DNA from: Archegozetes longisetosus
Taxonomy: Eukaryota; Arthropoda; Arachnida; Sarcoptiformes; Trhypochthoniidae
Direction of reading: 5' to 3'
DNA length: 64,000 nt
NCBI GenBank assembly: GCA_018873245.2
Contig: JAEMBT020000002.1
Location: 12,956,001-13,020,000, forward strand
In this document: one piece after another, positions 25,424-37,337 of the stretch
Layout of the letters: each line of letters begins with the position of its first letter
How positions within the stretch are numbered: position 1 is the first letter of the stretch
Position numbers and translations under genes: made by a program
The notes under the pieces: model-generated
The model's database searches: none
Told to the model about the DNA's origin: nothing
The model's input: only the letters and a program-made list of their open reading frames with translations

Positions 25424-28187
25424 TTAGAAATACGTAGTGTTTGAGTGTCCGGCATAACACGGAGGCTCTAATCTTGAATCAGGGCTTAAAAAGGAATCAA
25501 TTGATGAATATGTTGAAGAAATCCCGCCAATAACACCAACCAATGCTATTTGTATTAGAATCACTTTAAGATAAACGGGTATATTCCTGACAAATTCAAT
25601 CAAATTATAGAATAAATTTTCAAATAGTTTTCTTCATTTAGATATGAACGTGAAATACCTTTCAGGCCAACGTTCACTTTTTTCAGAACATAGCTTGAAA
25701 TAGAAAGCGGGCGGCATAACGAATGCCTGTTATGTAAAACATAAGATAAATTTTAATAAATTAAGAGTTAGAAAATGAAATTAACAAGGTTGGTATAAGG
25801 GGAGGACGACCATCCTTAGAGGTCTCGAAAAGTCAGACAACCCTCAGATTTCGAGTCAAAAAGCAAATAGCTTAATTCATTTACTCAATCTTTGTCATAA
25901 CTACTGTTTAAAATGGCAAAATTAAGGCAATCGAAGCGGTTTATGAAAAAAGTGGACAAGAACCGTAAATTTTGTGAAATTTTTAGGCCAGAGACTTATA
26001 AAATTGGGATAAATTTTCGAAAGATTTAGGCGAAACTTTTTAAAAAGCCTAGTAGAAATTTTCAAATTCAGTGAATTTGCTGCATTAATTTAATAAGTTT
26101 TGACCCTGTCTCATGTTTCAAGATTTTCCGAAAGCTCATTCTCCACTCCCCTGGACCTACCATCAGAGTAACTGTAGATCCACCAATCAGATCCAAGATT
26201 CTACCAAATGTAGGAACTGTTGAATTTGAATTTATTGATATTTATAAACGTTGTATGCACAAACATGGGCTGATGTGAAGTACGAACCTGTTTCAGCAGT
26301 GAATATAAGTGAGGCCATCAGTAAAGTTCGAAACACACATCTTTTCCAATTCATTCCTTTGAGATTATGAGAAAATTCTAGTTTTTAATTGAAAATATAA
26401 GAAGTAGTAATTTTACTCACTCTTTGGTATTTTAAGCAATTCTTCGATTTCCAATAGAACAGGATTTACAATAATGAGAAAAGCGAAGAAACAGTGGATT
26501 ATAAAACATACTTCAATGACTGTTGAGAGCGCACCTTTACTTATACTTTCTACAAATGAATATTTAGAGCGATTAGACAATAGAATTTGAATTGACGTAA
26601 AACAAGACAATTCAATCAAATTTATATAGTAATTACGTGTAATGTCTCCATTGACGTTATCTCCAAAGACAGCGTATCCACCGGCAGATACAGGCACATA
26701 AAGCATCAAAAGACCTGAAATTCAGTCAAATTTTTTCCAAGTTATTTTCAAACCAAATCTTAAATTAATATGTTTCTAAAGACAACCATAGAGTTAAGCT
26801 ACAGCAGACTAACACTACCTTAAGTCCTTGATATAAATTTCTAACTTTAAATATTAAAGTGATTTGACTAGTTTTAAAACTCAAACATACAAGATGAATC
26901 CATGAATAATGGTATTTAGTGCTTTACCTATGAATCCAAAAGTAACTGCTTTGGGAAATTTTTCCTTTTCTTTCATATCGTTTTGAAAATTAGGGAAAGC
27001 ACTCGCGCCTCCGTATGCGAACAATATGTTTCCAAATGATAGAAAAAATGACTTGAAAGATGGCGCAGAATATGTCGCACTCTTTGTGTGGTCTGATGAG
27101 TCCATTATTATATTAATCAAAAGCAGTATACTTCCGATAATTGTTGAAAACATTGCAGAATAAGCAGCGGGCCAGAAGTCTGCGGGCGATCCCAACCACA
27201 TGAGAGGCGTGAGAGCACCACCAACTATTGGAACCCACGAACATATGCCTAAGCTGCTAAAATTAGAAGTCACCGTTTTGAGAAGTCCCGCAGTGAGCAA
27301 TAAGAATACAGCACCGGCACCAAATCGAGTCAAATTCATCGCAACAGACACTGTAATACTATAAACACAAAAATTATTATTGAAGTAAGCTATATTAAAC
27401 TTTCATTTATAATTCAAAACCTCATCCATTTTCCATAAGCTCTGTATCCGATCGTTGCGAAAGGCTTTCTTGTGAGACCAGATCTATATTCAGGATATCT
27501 TTCTTCTAATATAAGCCATGATTTAGCCAAGCAGACTCCGGCCACACCAGCATTGAAGCAGCAGATTACGATCAACGCAATTCCGGCCCAACCTTACAAT
27601 TTTTAATTTTTAAATATTTTCTCATCAATTGGTTAATCGAAATAATGAAAAATTCGGTATCTCATATGGTTTAACAGTTGATTATGTATGTAAATATCAT
27701 TAAATAATGCTCAAATCAAGTGAATTCGTGAGTTTTCAAATAATTAATTAAAACTAATTACCAGTTTCAGCGAGAGCTTTGGGCAGTGATAAGATTCCGC
27801 CTAAATTCAGATTAGGTTAATAAAATTAAGTTGTTCATTGAAAGTTAGAATCAAGTGAAAGGTGCACTTTTGTTACCTCCAGCAACTTCTCCTAAATTTA
27901 AAAATAAACAATAATTTTATTAAATTCTTGTGAATTTTTTCTAAAGCTCATATCAGTTGTGTTGTCAGACCAACCTACTATAAATGTGGCAGCTGACATA
28001 AAAGAAAGTCCTTTTCCTTTTCTATGTATCTCGTCAGGATTGCTTATCGATGCACTCACCGTTTTAATAGTATCTGCATTTTGTGGTTTCCTCTCATTCT
28101 AGCAAAATTTATAGAAATTAATTAGATTTTATGTCAAAATTGTGTGACACCTAATGAATACTCAGTTTTACTTACTTTGTAGTCCAT
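25424..28187 (-). CDS. AAAP-family amino-acid transporter, copy B (12 exons)
   Basis: Minus-strand exons, 5' to 3': 28187-28176, 28098-27975, 27891-27877, 27800-27762, 27592-27421, 27358-26928, 26714-26637, 26549-26421, 26377-26288, 26216-26161, 25726-25659 and 25586-25424. They join without stops into 458 residues, normal for the family. Exon 3 is only 15 nt and encodes the EVAG core of the first helix. Motifs match copy A: GGGILSLPKA, SPADFWPAAY, LFAYGGASAFPNFQNDM, PVSAGGYAVFGDN, ILDLIGGST. The role is proton- or sodium-coupled amino-acid transport across a membrane, inferred from family. Relative to copy A it carries four extra introns. It is on the same strand as copy A, about 4.4 kb upstream in transcription direction, so a tandem duplicate. 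All splice borders are GT-AG and the frame is unbroken. Confidence 0.88.
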
Positions 28188-29374
28188 TTTTTGAACTGAA
28201 AGTCAAGAATCACTTCACGATGACTGATATAATTTAATATTAGTTAAATACTTTTATCAATCTGTTGCATACAATTGATCATTCGTGCCAATTAATCACT
28301 ATCAAACTTATTTAAAGGTTTAGATTGTGCTTTAAATGCCAAAACTGTGTCACAGCTTACTACTTGCATTACTCATACCACAATACTATTACATTATAAA
28401 TTATATTTTTTGTAGTAAGCAACAAGTATTAAAAAAATTTAATCATAAGAACAATTATCTAATCAAACACTGGATGTTAAAATGCATTGACTGATTACTT
28501 GACTATCATGTAACGAAACAATAGAAATTAATACAATGTGCAGCTGAAAGTTCAACCTTTTTATATACTAATATTAACAAGCATCATATTAAATACAAGA
28601 ACAACTTTGGACAAAGTCATTTAAATTTTCTAAAATGCATAATAAAGCAATATTTATTCATAATTTGTTATACATTAATTTTGTTCCCGGATTACGAGTA
28701 GAATTTTTCAATTTACAAGAAACAACTGATGATAATATCCTATTTTTAAACCGTACCAACTTTCTTTTACATTAAACAACTGAATCATAAGATTGTTGAG
28801 CAATAAGTGTATATTTAGGCAAAATTATGATCATTGCATCAAACTAAGCACAGTAGTGTTTACGACACATCTTTTGCATAATTCATTAGATTCTGTTACA
28901 ATCAAAAAATATTACAAAAATATTTTAAGTTTTAATTTGAAATCAAATCTTTTTTTTGTTCTTCATTATATAATCATGAGATGAGATGATCCACGTTTTC
29001 TAAGACCTAATTATAAAAATAAACTGCTCTACAAGTCATCGTGAAAATAAACATTCAGCCTTAACCTGATTATGAATTTGTTTATAATGGTACTAAATTT
29101 TTAAAGTGCTTTAGTATCTATCGGTTGAGAAATCGTTGTAACACAATAATCTAAATAAAATTTTTTCTTATCGAAACTGAGGAGTCACGTGCACCGAAAT
29201 CATTTTCTCAAGTGTTAATTCACGAGAAAAGGTTGATAAGATGATATAAAATAGGTATTTAGATGACGTCATTTTATTGAATAAATCTGTTGATAGACTA
29301 ACTAAAAGTGATAAAGTAGTCAGGTCTAACTTACTATAAATGATTAAAGGTACCTTTTATTCATTTATATAAAT
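28188..29374. other. Spacer upstream of transporter B
   Basis: AT-rich; presumably holds the promoter of copy B. No repeat or gene supported; the 63-codon frame at 28793 is unrecognised. Confidence 0.35.
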
Positions 29375-30066
29375 CAGGCTTTGCCTAACCACGGCTCGCG
29401 AGGACTTTCGGGAAGTGTAAGAATTAGATCTTAAAAGCATTTCTAGAAAAGGCTTTTGTATTCTATACGATCTGTATTGACTGTACGACTGTATTGAAAT
29501 TTCTTGTATGCTATTTTTGTACTAAGGCAGAAGAACTGTTATTTTTCAATTAGCAATAATCAAAAATACGAGTTCGCGTTATTCACTAATCCATTCGCTA
29601 TTGATGTTCACGACTCAAGAGTTATAGATGGAATTGATGGAAATTCAATCAAATGATTCTATTAAAACGAAATTCTCGAACACTGACTTAATATGTTTCT
29701 ATCAATGTCTACAAAAATATTCTGCAACAGTTATATGAAAATTAAAACAATGCATTGAAACTTATCACAATGTTTGACAACACATAGATGTGAACAACTT
29801 TTCTCTTCTTTTGAGTTTAATAAATCAAAATATAGTTCTTTAACTGATAAACACCTAAACAACTGCATGAAAATAATAATTGCAAATGATATCAGTCCTA
29901 ATATTGACAAAGTAGTTTCTAATACGCAATCCCACCCTTCTTGCAGTCAAAGTAATTGTTAAATAAGTTGAATAAGTAAATGAACTTTTCAATAAAACTA
30001 TCTTTAGGCTCTGGGCTCGAATTATTTTTACTTTTCGGCTCTTAGGTGAGAATAGTTTGGCGAGAT
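29375..30066 (+). mobile_element. Decayed hAT transposon
   Basis: The left edge starts CAGGCTTTGCCTAACCACGG, a hAT-style terminus. The frame at 29774-29962 encodes CEQLFSSFEFNKSK, then LTDKHLNNCMKI and IDKVVS, the C-terminal dimerisation block of hAT transposases of the GTF2IRD2/EPM2AIP1 type. Most of the transposase is missing. The right boundary is approximate. Confidence 0.65.
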
Positions 30067-31940
30067 CTGATATAATAGTACAATGTAAGATACATGTATC
30101 TCAGAATACAGCATTATTCGAATATTTACGGCAAAATCTACAAAAATACACTTTATTGACTGCTATCTGCATTGTGTATAGAGCCAAGTCTTTTGAAAGA
30201 AACGTAGTAATCAACCGAACAAACTGGTATCATTTCGTGAATAAAACATTTCAGTATAAGTGGCATTTCAGTTCAACATTTTGAACAAATTCAAAGTAAA
30301 TATCTTTTTAAAAATTTTTAATTTCCATTTGTAAAAATGTTTTAGATGAGAGCCCAGTTCCATGTCTGTATTTTGATAACATGGCTAATGGGTTCGAGTC
30401 GAACGTTTTGCCTTAAAAGCTTTGAGATGCATGCGATGCATACCATATCAATTAGCTCACCGATTATAGCCATTCATCTCAGTCTGGAATAAAGTATTAG
30501 ATTATTCCATAAAGGTTTGCGGAGATGTCGAATTAAGCTTTTTTTTAAAGTAAAAAATGAAGTTTATCTTCCCACTGCATATTGTATACTAAACATAGAC
30601 TATTATGTCTAGATAATTAGTTTGAGTTAGCTATTGCAATGAGTAAGCAACAACTAATTTGTTTTGTAAATACTCAAGAATAACGAAGTTTTATCAAAAT
30701 TTGCTTAATTCTCGAAAAGTCTGCTACTTCCATTCATAATCAGTTAAAAATGGATTAGAATCAAGGGCTTATGCCCTTACAACAGTTGCTCATTAGTAGT
30801 ATGGATAAGGGAGATCTACGCCGCCCCTCCACTCTTCGTACTTCAACAAAAACAACTAACTCATTTTTCATCAAGTACTAATAGATGACTACAAATTGGT
30901 CAGATTTCAACAAATGCACTCCGATTGTTGAAGTCTCTAATAAACAAAGAGAAATATTAAATCTGGGGTGTCAAAGACTAAGAAACATCACAAGCTCTGA
31001 TCAATTTCCACTGATGGGAAATAAGAAAAATAAAGACTTAATCGATAAATTCCTAACCGATGGCAAATTATCTAATCAGCTGAATTACATAAAGGACATT
31101 CTAGAGAAGCCGAAAGTTTTCCCTCCCCGCCCTTATTGCACTAAAAAGGAAAATCTTTGTGAAACTTTTACTACTTTTGAGTTTAAATTTGTGAATATTA
31201 GTTTGTTGATACTTTTCAAAATAATGCTTATTTACAGTTTTACGACATGGACAGGGTATTCTTGGAAATAACTTATCTTTGTTTACCAAATAAAGTTTGT
31301 TTTTACATATTTTACATTCTGTTTGAAATCCGTATTTTTTCTTGCTATCATCATAAAACTAAGAAATATTTTTCTTGATTACAGCGATAACACCTTTATT
31401 TATTAAGAATGAGGTTTTATTGACTTCTTGTAAAACCTCTTATAACTTATATGTACAAATAAAGAGGATCTGTGCGAATATCTAATTAGAATTAATACAT
31501 TGTGACGATTGTAATATTGATGTTGACAAGTAAAAATATGATACGCATTTTTAAAAAAGATACACAAGCCAAATGTTATAAAATCAGAAAGACTAAAAAC
31601 TTCAAGAAACGCAAGTTGCCAGTTGAAATTAGGTATAAACTTTGTGATGCTTCCATTAAAGAGAAAACATTAGAAGAGAATAAAAAATTTTATTCTCATT
31701 AAAGCAAGAATTTGAGGAACTAAAGTCATGGGCACGAAGTAAGCAAGTTCATGAATATGAATCGAAAACTTTTGACTCGCTAAAGAAAATCTTCCAGATC
31801 TAACAATAAAGAACAAAGAACTGTTCAATTTTTAGTTTAAAAAATTAAGAGGAATTTCTAAAAAGCTATAGATTGAAAAATATAGAATAAAAGGAATCTA
31901 AGACTTAGAACATTAAATTATAAGGAAAGTTGCTAAGAAA
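30067..31940. other. Spacer with an unrecognised 128-codon frame
   Basis: The frame at 30885-31271 (+) begins MTTNWSDFNK and is lysine/asparagine-rich, then turns hydrophobic. I do not recognise it. Its first 95 or so codons look protein-like, but no splice partner or homolog is apparent. Probably debris of another element. Confidence 0.3.
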
Positions 31941-33151
31941 GGTCGATTGCTAAGATTCCGGAATGAGAGTGCTTCAATAGTTTCACCTACATATATAGTA
32001 TATCGTTGGACTCAGCTCAATGAACAGAGTTCATCGATATTATATTTGACCCAGTCACGTGACCTTTGGCCTTTTATACATGCTCTTGTCTACCCCACTG
32101 CTACATATAGTATATCGTCTGAAGTCTTGAGTAGACCAACTTTGTCTCTGGACACAACCCGCTGTCTCGTACTGGAAAGCCGCTATATGGCAAAAGCTGT
32201 ATCTCCTTCCATTAACAGATAACAATGATATAACCATTAATCTATACTAATCAACCTTGTTGAATTGAATTATCTATCAAAGTTTTGATAATTGAAAGAA
32301 TGTGGCATAGTTCTGATGGGAGGATTGAATACCTCACCATTTAAGGGCAAAACAGTCAGACTCTGGATTGAGCAGGGGTTATAGTGGCTTTTAGTGAGTG
32401 GAGGTTAACGAGGAACCCGCTAGAGAAGCCTAGGTGGCTTAACCACTGGAGGTATGTCCGTTTATCATAAACTGACTACCGATACCTACCCTGGGTTGAG
32501 AAGGGCTATGTAAGTAATTAGCAAACTCTTTAGAATTAATCATACCCCCTGACTTTTTGTACAAGTAGCTGAAGGAAAAGTGCACAGGGTACCACATGGC
32601 TTTTTACGCCAACGGTTCCTCCTAGATCACGTATGATGAAAACCACTTTCCTAAACGTGCTAACATGTATAAAGCCAGGGATGTTTAACTCTGAGGAGTC
32701 TGCTGACTACCTTACCTAGCACCTTCTCGATCCTGGGTCTAACCTTTAATAGTGAGGTTTTCAATCCTCCCATCAAAACTATGCTACATTCTTTCAATTG
32801 TCAAAGCTATTATAGATAATTAATTTCAGCAAGGTCGCTTAGTATGCATTAATGGTTATATCACTGTTGTCAATTAACGGGAGAGGAACAGCTTTTGCCC
32901 TATAGCGGCTTTCCAGTACGATACAGTGAGTTGTGTCTAGAGACAAAGTTGATCTACTCCTCAAGACTTTTCAGACGATATACTATATATAGGGGTGAGA
33001 CGGACGGAAGTATTATAAAAGGTCAAAGGTCACGTGACTTGATCAAGTATGGTATCAATGAACTCAGTTCATTGAGCTGAGTCCAATGATATACAATACA
33101 TAAGGATGAAGCCATTAGAGCACCTTCATTCCAGAATCCTAGTAATCGACC
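31941..33151. mobile_element. Foldback element, 1.2 kb
   Basis: The arms (about 31941-32342 and 32750-33151) are imperfect reverse complements of about 400 nt around a roughly 400-nt centre. Outer termini read GGTCGATTGCTAAGATTC and, on the other strand, GGTCGATTACTAGGATTC. AAA flanks both ends, too short to prove a target duplication. Open frames inside are repeat shadows. Confidence 0.8.
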
Positions 33152-35162
33152 AAATATTTGTATCAAAATGTTTTGTTGTTTGATATAAAAATATTGTCAG
33201 TTTTAATGCTAAAGATTATAGAATTAAAAATGTTGATGATCCTATTGAAGATTAAGATGTCTTTTATTAACAGTATCTCCATCAGATAATTAATCCTCAA
33301 GTTTCTGAACCAGTTTTATCACCTAATTCTATCGACTGGATTGGATATTTTGAGATGTAATTGCATTTTTTCACACTATTGATTCTAATTTATATATTAA
33401 AAGGAACTGTAAAAATTAAACATGTTACAAAATCAAACTGACTTGTCAATGTTCCGTTGATAAAAAACGAACATCTTCGATAATATCATTTGTACGGCAT
33501 TTAAAAGATAATAAAACTTGTGACTTTGATAGGGATGATCCTTAAAAACTTAATAGATCAAGTATTATAGATCTGAATAAATGATTAATTGTCTACGGTA
33601 GCTTGAAATGTTTAAGTACTTTCTATTTTAATGCTTTGATATACGATTAAATACTTATTTAATGTAATATTAATTAGTCAATGAGAGGAGAGCTATTTTG
33701 AAAAGAAAGTCTTTCTTTATAGAAAAATTAATGCATTTTATTCTGAAATTAATACAATACTCTTATTTTCAAAATTTTTATTTAGTTCGTCAGGATTATC
33801 GGCATTTACACTTGTTTCATTAGCAGCTTTATCATTAGGTGCTGCTCTGGTTGAAGTATTAGAACAACCTTTAAAAATTGGACAGAGAAAAGAATACAGG
33901 TTTGCGTATAAATTTTATCAAAAATTATTGCATATATAAATCTGGTGAACTAAATGAGTCTGATATTTCTAAACAAGAAGCAGAGTTTATTAAAAAACGG
34001 ACTTCTATCCATGGAAAAAATACATAAAATAAGTAAAACTTAATTGTCATAGGTTTACGCACTAGCGGAGCAGCCTATCTGTGACGAGAACTTTGATCTA
34101 TGATAATTACATGACTTTTACATGCGTTTCATATGCGTTACACAGCATTCTCCCATAGATAGTTTTTACTACTATATAAATGGCATATACTTCAACAAAA
34201 TTAATGCAAAAGAAACATAAATGATATAATTGTTTATTTGCGGAAAACCCCAAAAATTGAGTACATTCACAAATTTCAACAGACACTAATAAATAATCCA
34301 GATAAATCGAACATGTCATTTGTGATATCACAAGTGTTTCAAATTATACTCTTAGACGGTATATGAAAGACCTTGGAGTGAAAAACTTTTACAAACATGA
34401 CCATAAGATTAATAGACAGAAAAAGGATAAAAAGTTAGACGATTAAAACTAAAAATAAAGACTTACAAGTGTTGGAAAAACCTATGATCTTGATGAAACC
34501 TTCAATAAAGCAGTGGAGACATTGAAAAAGTGAGGTTTTTAATGTTAACGAATCAAAAATCGTAGATTCTCTAAGTTAATAAATTAGCCATGTCGTTGAT
34601 TGAAATAGCTGACAAGAATCAATTGAAACAAATACTATGTAAAATTAAAAAAGGTTGTATTGAGTTTAATTAACATTCTGTTGGATATAATGTTAATGCT
34701 GCTGATCAATAATATGCAGAAAATAGTTTTAAAGGAACTTGGTGTGGCAGCTGTTGAAACTATCAAAAGAATGGATTAAAAAAACTGAATTGGAGGATAA
34801 CAAAATGATTGTTTTAGTAAAAGAACTTAAAGGTGTTAATCACTACGATGAACACAAAATTCAGACTTTGCTAAACAAAAAACCTGTAAATAAATCAATA
34901 ATAAGGAAAGAGCTAAACAACGTTTATTGGACACTCTCTAACTTTATCAATGATAACTGAGGAATTAACAAATGATGCTAATGAAAAAATTAAATTACTT
35001 TATTATGAAAAAAATTGTGGTATTTTATTTATATTTTAATTTGTGTTTCAATTGTATTTTGTATAATCTTACTATATTTTATCTTTCAAAAACTAAGACA
35101 ATTTAAAACATAGGGAGGATATCATATCTCCTTCAATGATATTATACTTATTTCTTGATAAA
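33152..35162. other. Region with broken, unrecognised coding remnants
   Basis: At 33787-33900 (+) a frame reads SGLSAFTLVSLAALSLGAAL and then EVLEQPLKIGQRKEYR. At 34739-34960 (+) a lysine-rich frame ends in NNVYWTLSNFINDN. The text looks once-coding but frames are interrupted and I cannot assign a family. Nothing else was seen. Confidence 0.3.
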
Positions 35163-35848
35163 TTATCCGGTTCTTTTCCATACGCGAATTGCCATATTGC
35201 GTGGTGTTACTTCTCCATCAGACACATGGAATGATGTATAACCATTGCCTGTATTCCAAGCTCCAGTAATACCGCAAAAATGTTTGATATTTGGTTCAGA
35301 TGCTTCCGAAGAACAATCCTTATTTCCTAGAAAATTTACATCTATTAACCTTGGAGAATAATCTTCCTGAATTTCTCCAAATTTCTTTGATTTTCCTCCT
35401 TCTGCACGGAAGAAAAGTCCAGCATAGGCTGAAGTTATGTCTTTCCATGTCATCGATGGCCATATCTCGGTTGGAGACTTCTCGTTAGGAAATTGAACGT
35501 ATATAAAGCCAGTCGGAACTATATTTTTTATTATATCCAAAATTTTGTAATGCTTACTAAACTATTTAAAAATAATACCAGTATTACCATTATTATTTTT
35601 ATTGGACACTTTTTTTAATTCGCTAATTTCTGACTGAAGTCCAATAATAGCTTCTTTAAGTATAGCCACGTCTTCATCTAAATCCGCATTAACATATTGT
35701 TGACCTTTAAATTAAATCAAATAACTCAACTTCTATTCTGTTAATTATTACCAATTAAATTAAAATTAATTTTCTGATAAATAGGCTTACTATAGCATAT
35801 GAAGAAAATGAAAAGTGTGAAAATTGTACGTTGTATAACGCTTCTCAT
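35163..35848 (-). CDS. Secreted coiled-coil protein with phage-tail-collar-like domain
   Basis: Three minus-strand exons, 35848-35752, 35704-35579 and 35518-35163, join by two short phase-1 GT-AG introns (47 and 60 nt) into 192 residues. Residues 1-20 are a signal peptide (MRSVIQRTIFTLFIFFICYS). Residues 41-65 form a short heptad-like coiled coil (VAILKEAIIGLQSEISEL). After an Asn-rich linker, residues 76-192 hold a compact domain with IYVQFPNEKSPTEIWP, MTWKDITSAYAGLFFRAEGG and DGEVTPRNMAIRVWKRTG. That pattern (Trp-rich start, YAGLFFR, NMAIRVWKR end) recalls tail-fibre/collar C-terminal domains of phages and the eukaryotic proteins carrying them. Function unknown; a secreted, possibly oligomeric binding protein is an inference. 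The intact frame, clean splice sites and signal peptide argue it is a live gene despite the transposon-rich surroundings. Confidence 0.78.
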
Positions 35849-36419
35849 TGTTAGAGTCTATTAATTCACAAATATTTAAAGTAACAACGGAATTTAATTG
35901 CGTAGCAGATGCTTTCGTAACAAAGTTTAGCTCTTTTATATCATGTAAATAGTTGAGAAAATAGACAGCGGTAACTCTTGATAAGAGCAAACGATAATTT
36001 TAAACCCTTTTACTCCATTTCTCAGAAATATAGTATAAAGCAGTTGATTAGTAATTGGGTAAGAAATTGTGAACATCGACTTAAGTATAATAATTCACAG
36101 GCTTTTCGAGTTTTAGAAGAACAAATGGCTAGTTTTAACTTCTTAAAGTTACATTTAATAAAATAAGAGTGAGTGAGTGAGTTAGAGATTTTACATATTT
36201 TAGGATAATCTTTGCTAAAATTATATAATGAAATTAAGAATTTCACCAAGATATTGATAAGATTTTGATAGTTTAATATTACATTTTATTAAAAATTCAT
36301 TGAATTTTTACTATTAATCAAACTAAATTCTTGAATTTTATAAAGACTTTCTCCAGCTTGAGTCGTGTGTATTAATTTTTATTTTTTGGTGAAATTTCAA
36401 CTTGTTGGTAACTGAAACA
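35849..36419. other. Upstream flank of the phage-tail-like gene
   Basis: AT-rich, no gene supported. Short overlapping frames on both strands at 35978-36249 are each other's shadows. Confidence 0.35.
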
Positions 36420-36427
36420 ATAATTCC

Positions 36428-37084
36428 GGTTAGGTTTTACTTATCGTGCTACGCCCATATGGAAGGTCCTAGGACGGAATCACCTATATATATACTCGTC
36501 TTGACAACATGAGTTCATCGATACCCTAATCAGGACTCTAGGACCTAGCTAACAAAAGTTGGACCTAGGCATAACATATTTGGTATGCTAACTCTACTTA
36601 ACTACATGAGTCTACCGATACCCCACATGGGATCGTAAGGTCTAGTTCCAAAAAGTTGAATCTAAGTCTCTAAGGGCTGGACCTAGGCTCGCCATATTTG
36701 ATACGCGAGCTTCATTTAATAGCTTCAGTCTATTAGTACGCAACTTGAGACCCTAGGGTCTTTCTATAAAAAGTTAAACCTGTTAACTAATTAGCACATT
36801 TTACCTGATTTTATGTTATGAACCCAGGTCCAACATTTTGTAGCTATGTCTTAGGGTACTAAGTGGGGTATCGATGGACTCATGTAGTTGAGTAGAGTTA
36901 GCATACCAAATATGGTATGCCTAGGTCCCGTGTTTAGAGACTTAGACCGAACTTTTCGTAGGTAGGTTCTAGGAACCCGATTGAGGTATCGATGAACTCA
37001 GGTTGTCAAGACGAGTATAAATATATAGGTGGTTCCGCCCTAGTACCTTCCATATGGGCGGAGCACGATAAGTAAAAGCTAACC
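36428..37084. mobile_element. Foldback element with 8-bp target duplication
   Basis: A 657-bp element with long inverted arms; termini GGTTAGGTTTTACTTATCGT and, on the opposite strand at the right, GGTTAGCTTTTACTTATCGT. It is flanked by a perfect direct repeat ATAATTCC (36420-36427 and 37085-37092). Eight-base duplications are typical of hAT (and P) elements. It carries no ORF. Confidence 0.9.
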
Positions 37085-37103
37085 ATAATTCCTTTTACTT
37101 GAA

Positions 37104-37337
37104 CTAAATTTTCGAAACTAATATTGTTTGTAGGTTTACTCTTCCCATAGAAATACTGTTTTTCATAGATTCCGTTAAATCATTTCGATTCTCTTTCTCT
37201 AATTTTAACTTTCGTTTTAATGGTTTATGAGCTTCTTCTGTAATTTCTTCATCACTAACACTTATTTCATCAATTACGTCATGAGCAGCTTTACCTATTG
37301 AATCTTTTCTGTTAGAATAAAAAAGGAATATTATCAT
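37104..37337 (-). other. Possible orphan coding exon
   Basis: A 77-codon minus frame (acidic VIDEISVSDEEITEEAHKPL, then basic KRKLKLEKE) preceded by a good acceptor (ATTCTAACAG). Further upstream on that strand, near 37415-37490, another protein-like frame reads NIWEDMVELHKKLL. The two do not join in a common phase. Unrecognised; could be a gene fragment or element remnant. Confidence 0.25.

Noticed and set aside
26413-26709. Unspliced reading of transporter B through 26550-26636
   Set aside because: Removing this GT-AG intron restores exactly the exon length and protein alignment of copy A (207 nt), so the read-through is not the real product.
30385-30400. GGGTTCGAGTCGAAC as a tRNA B-box
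   Set aside because: No matching A-box, acceptor stem or cloverleaf around it.
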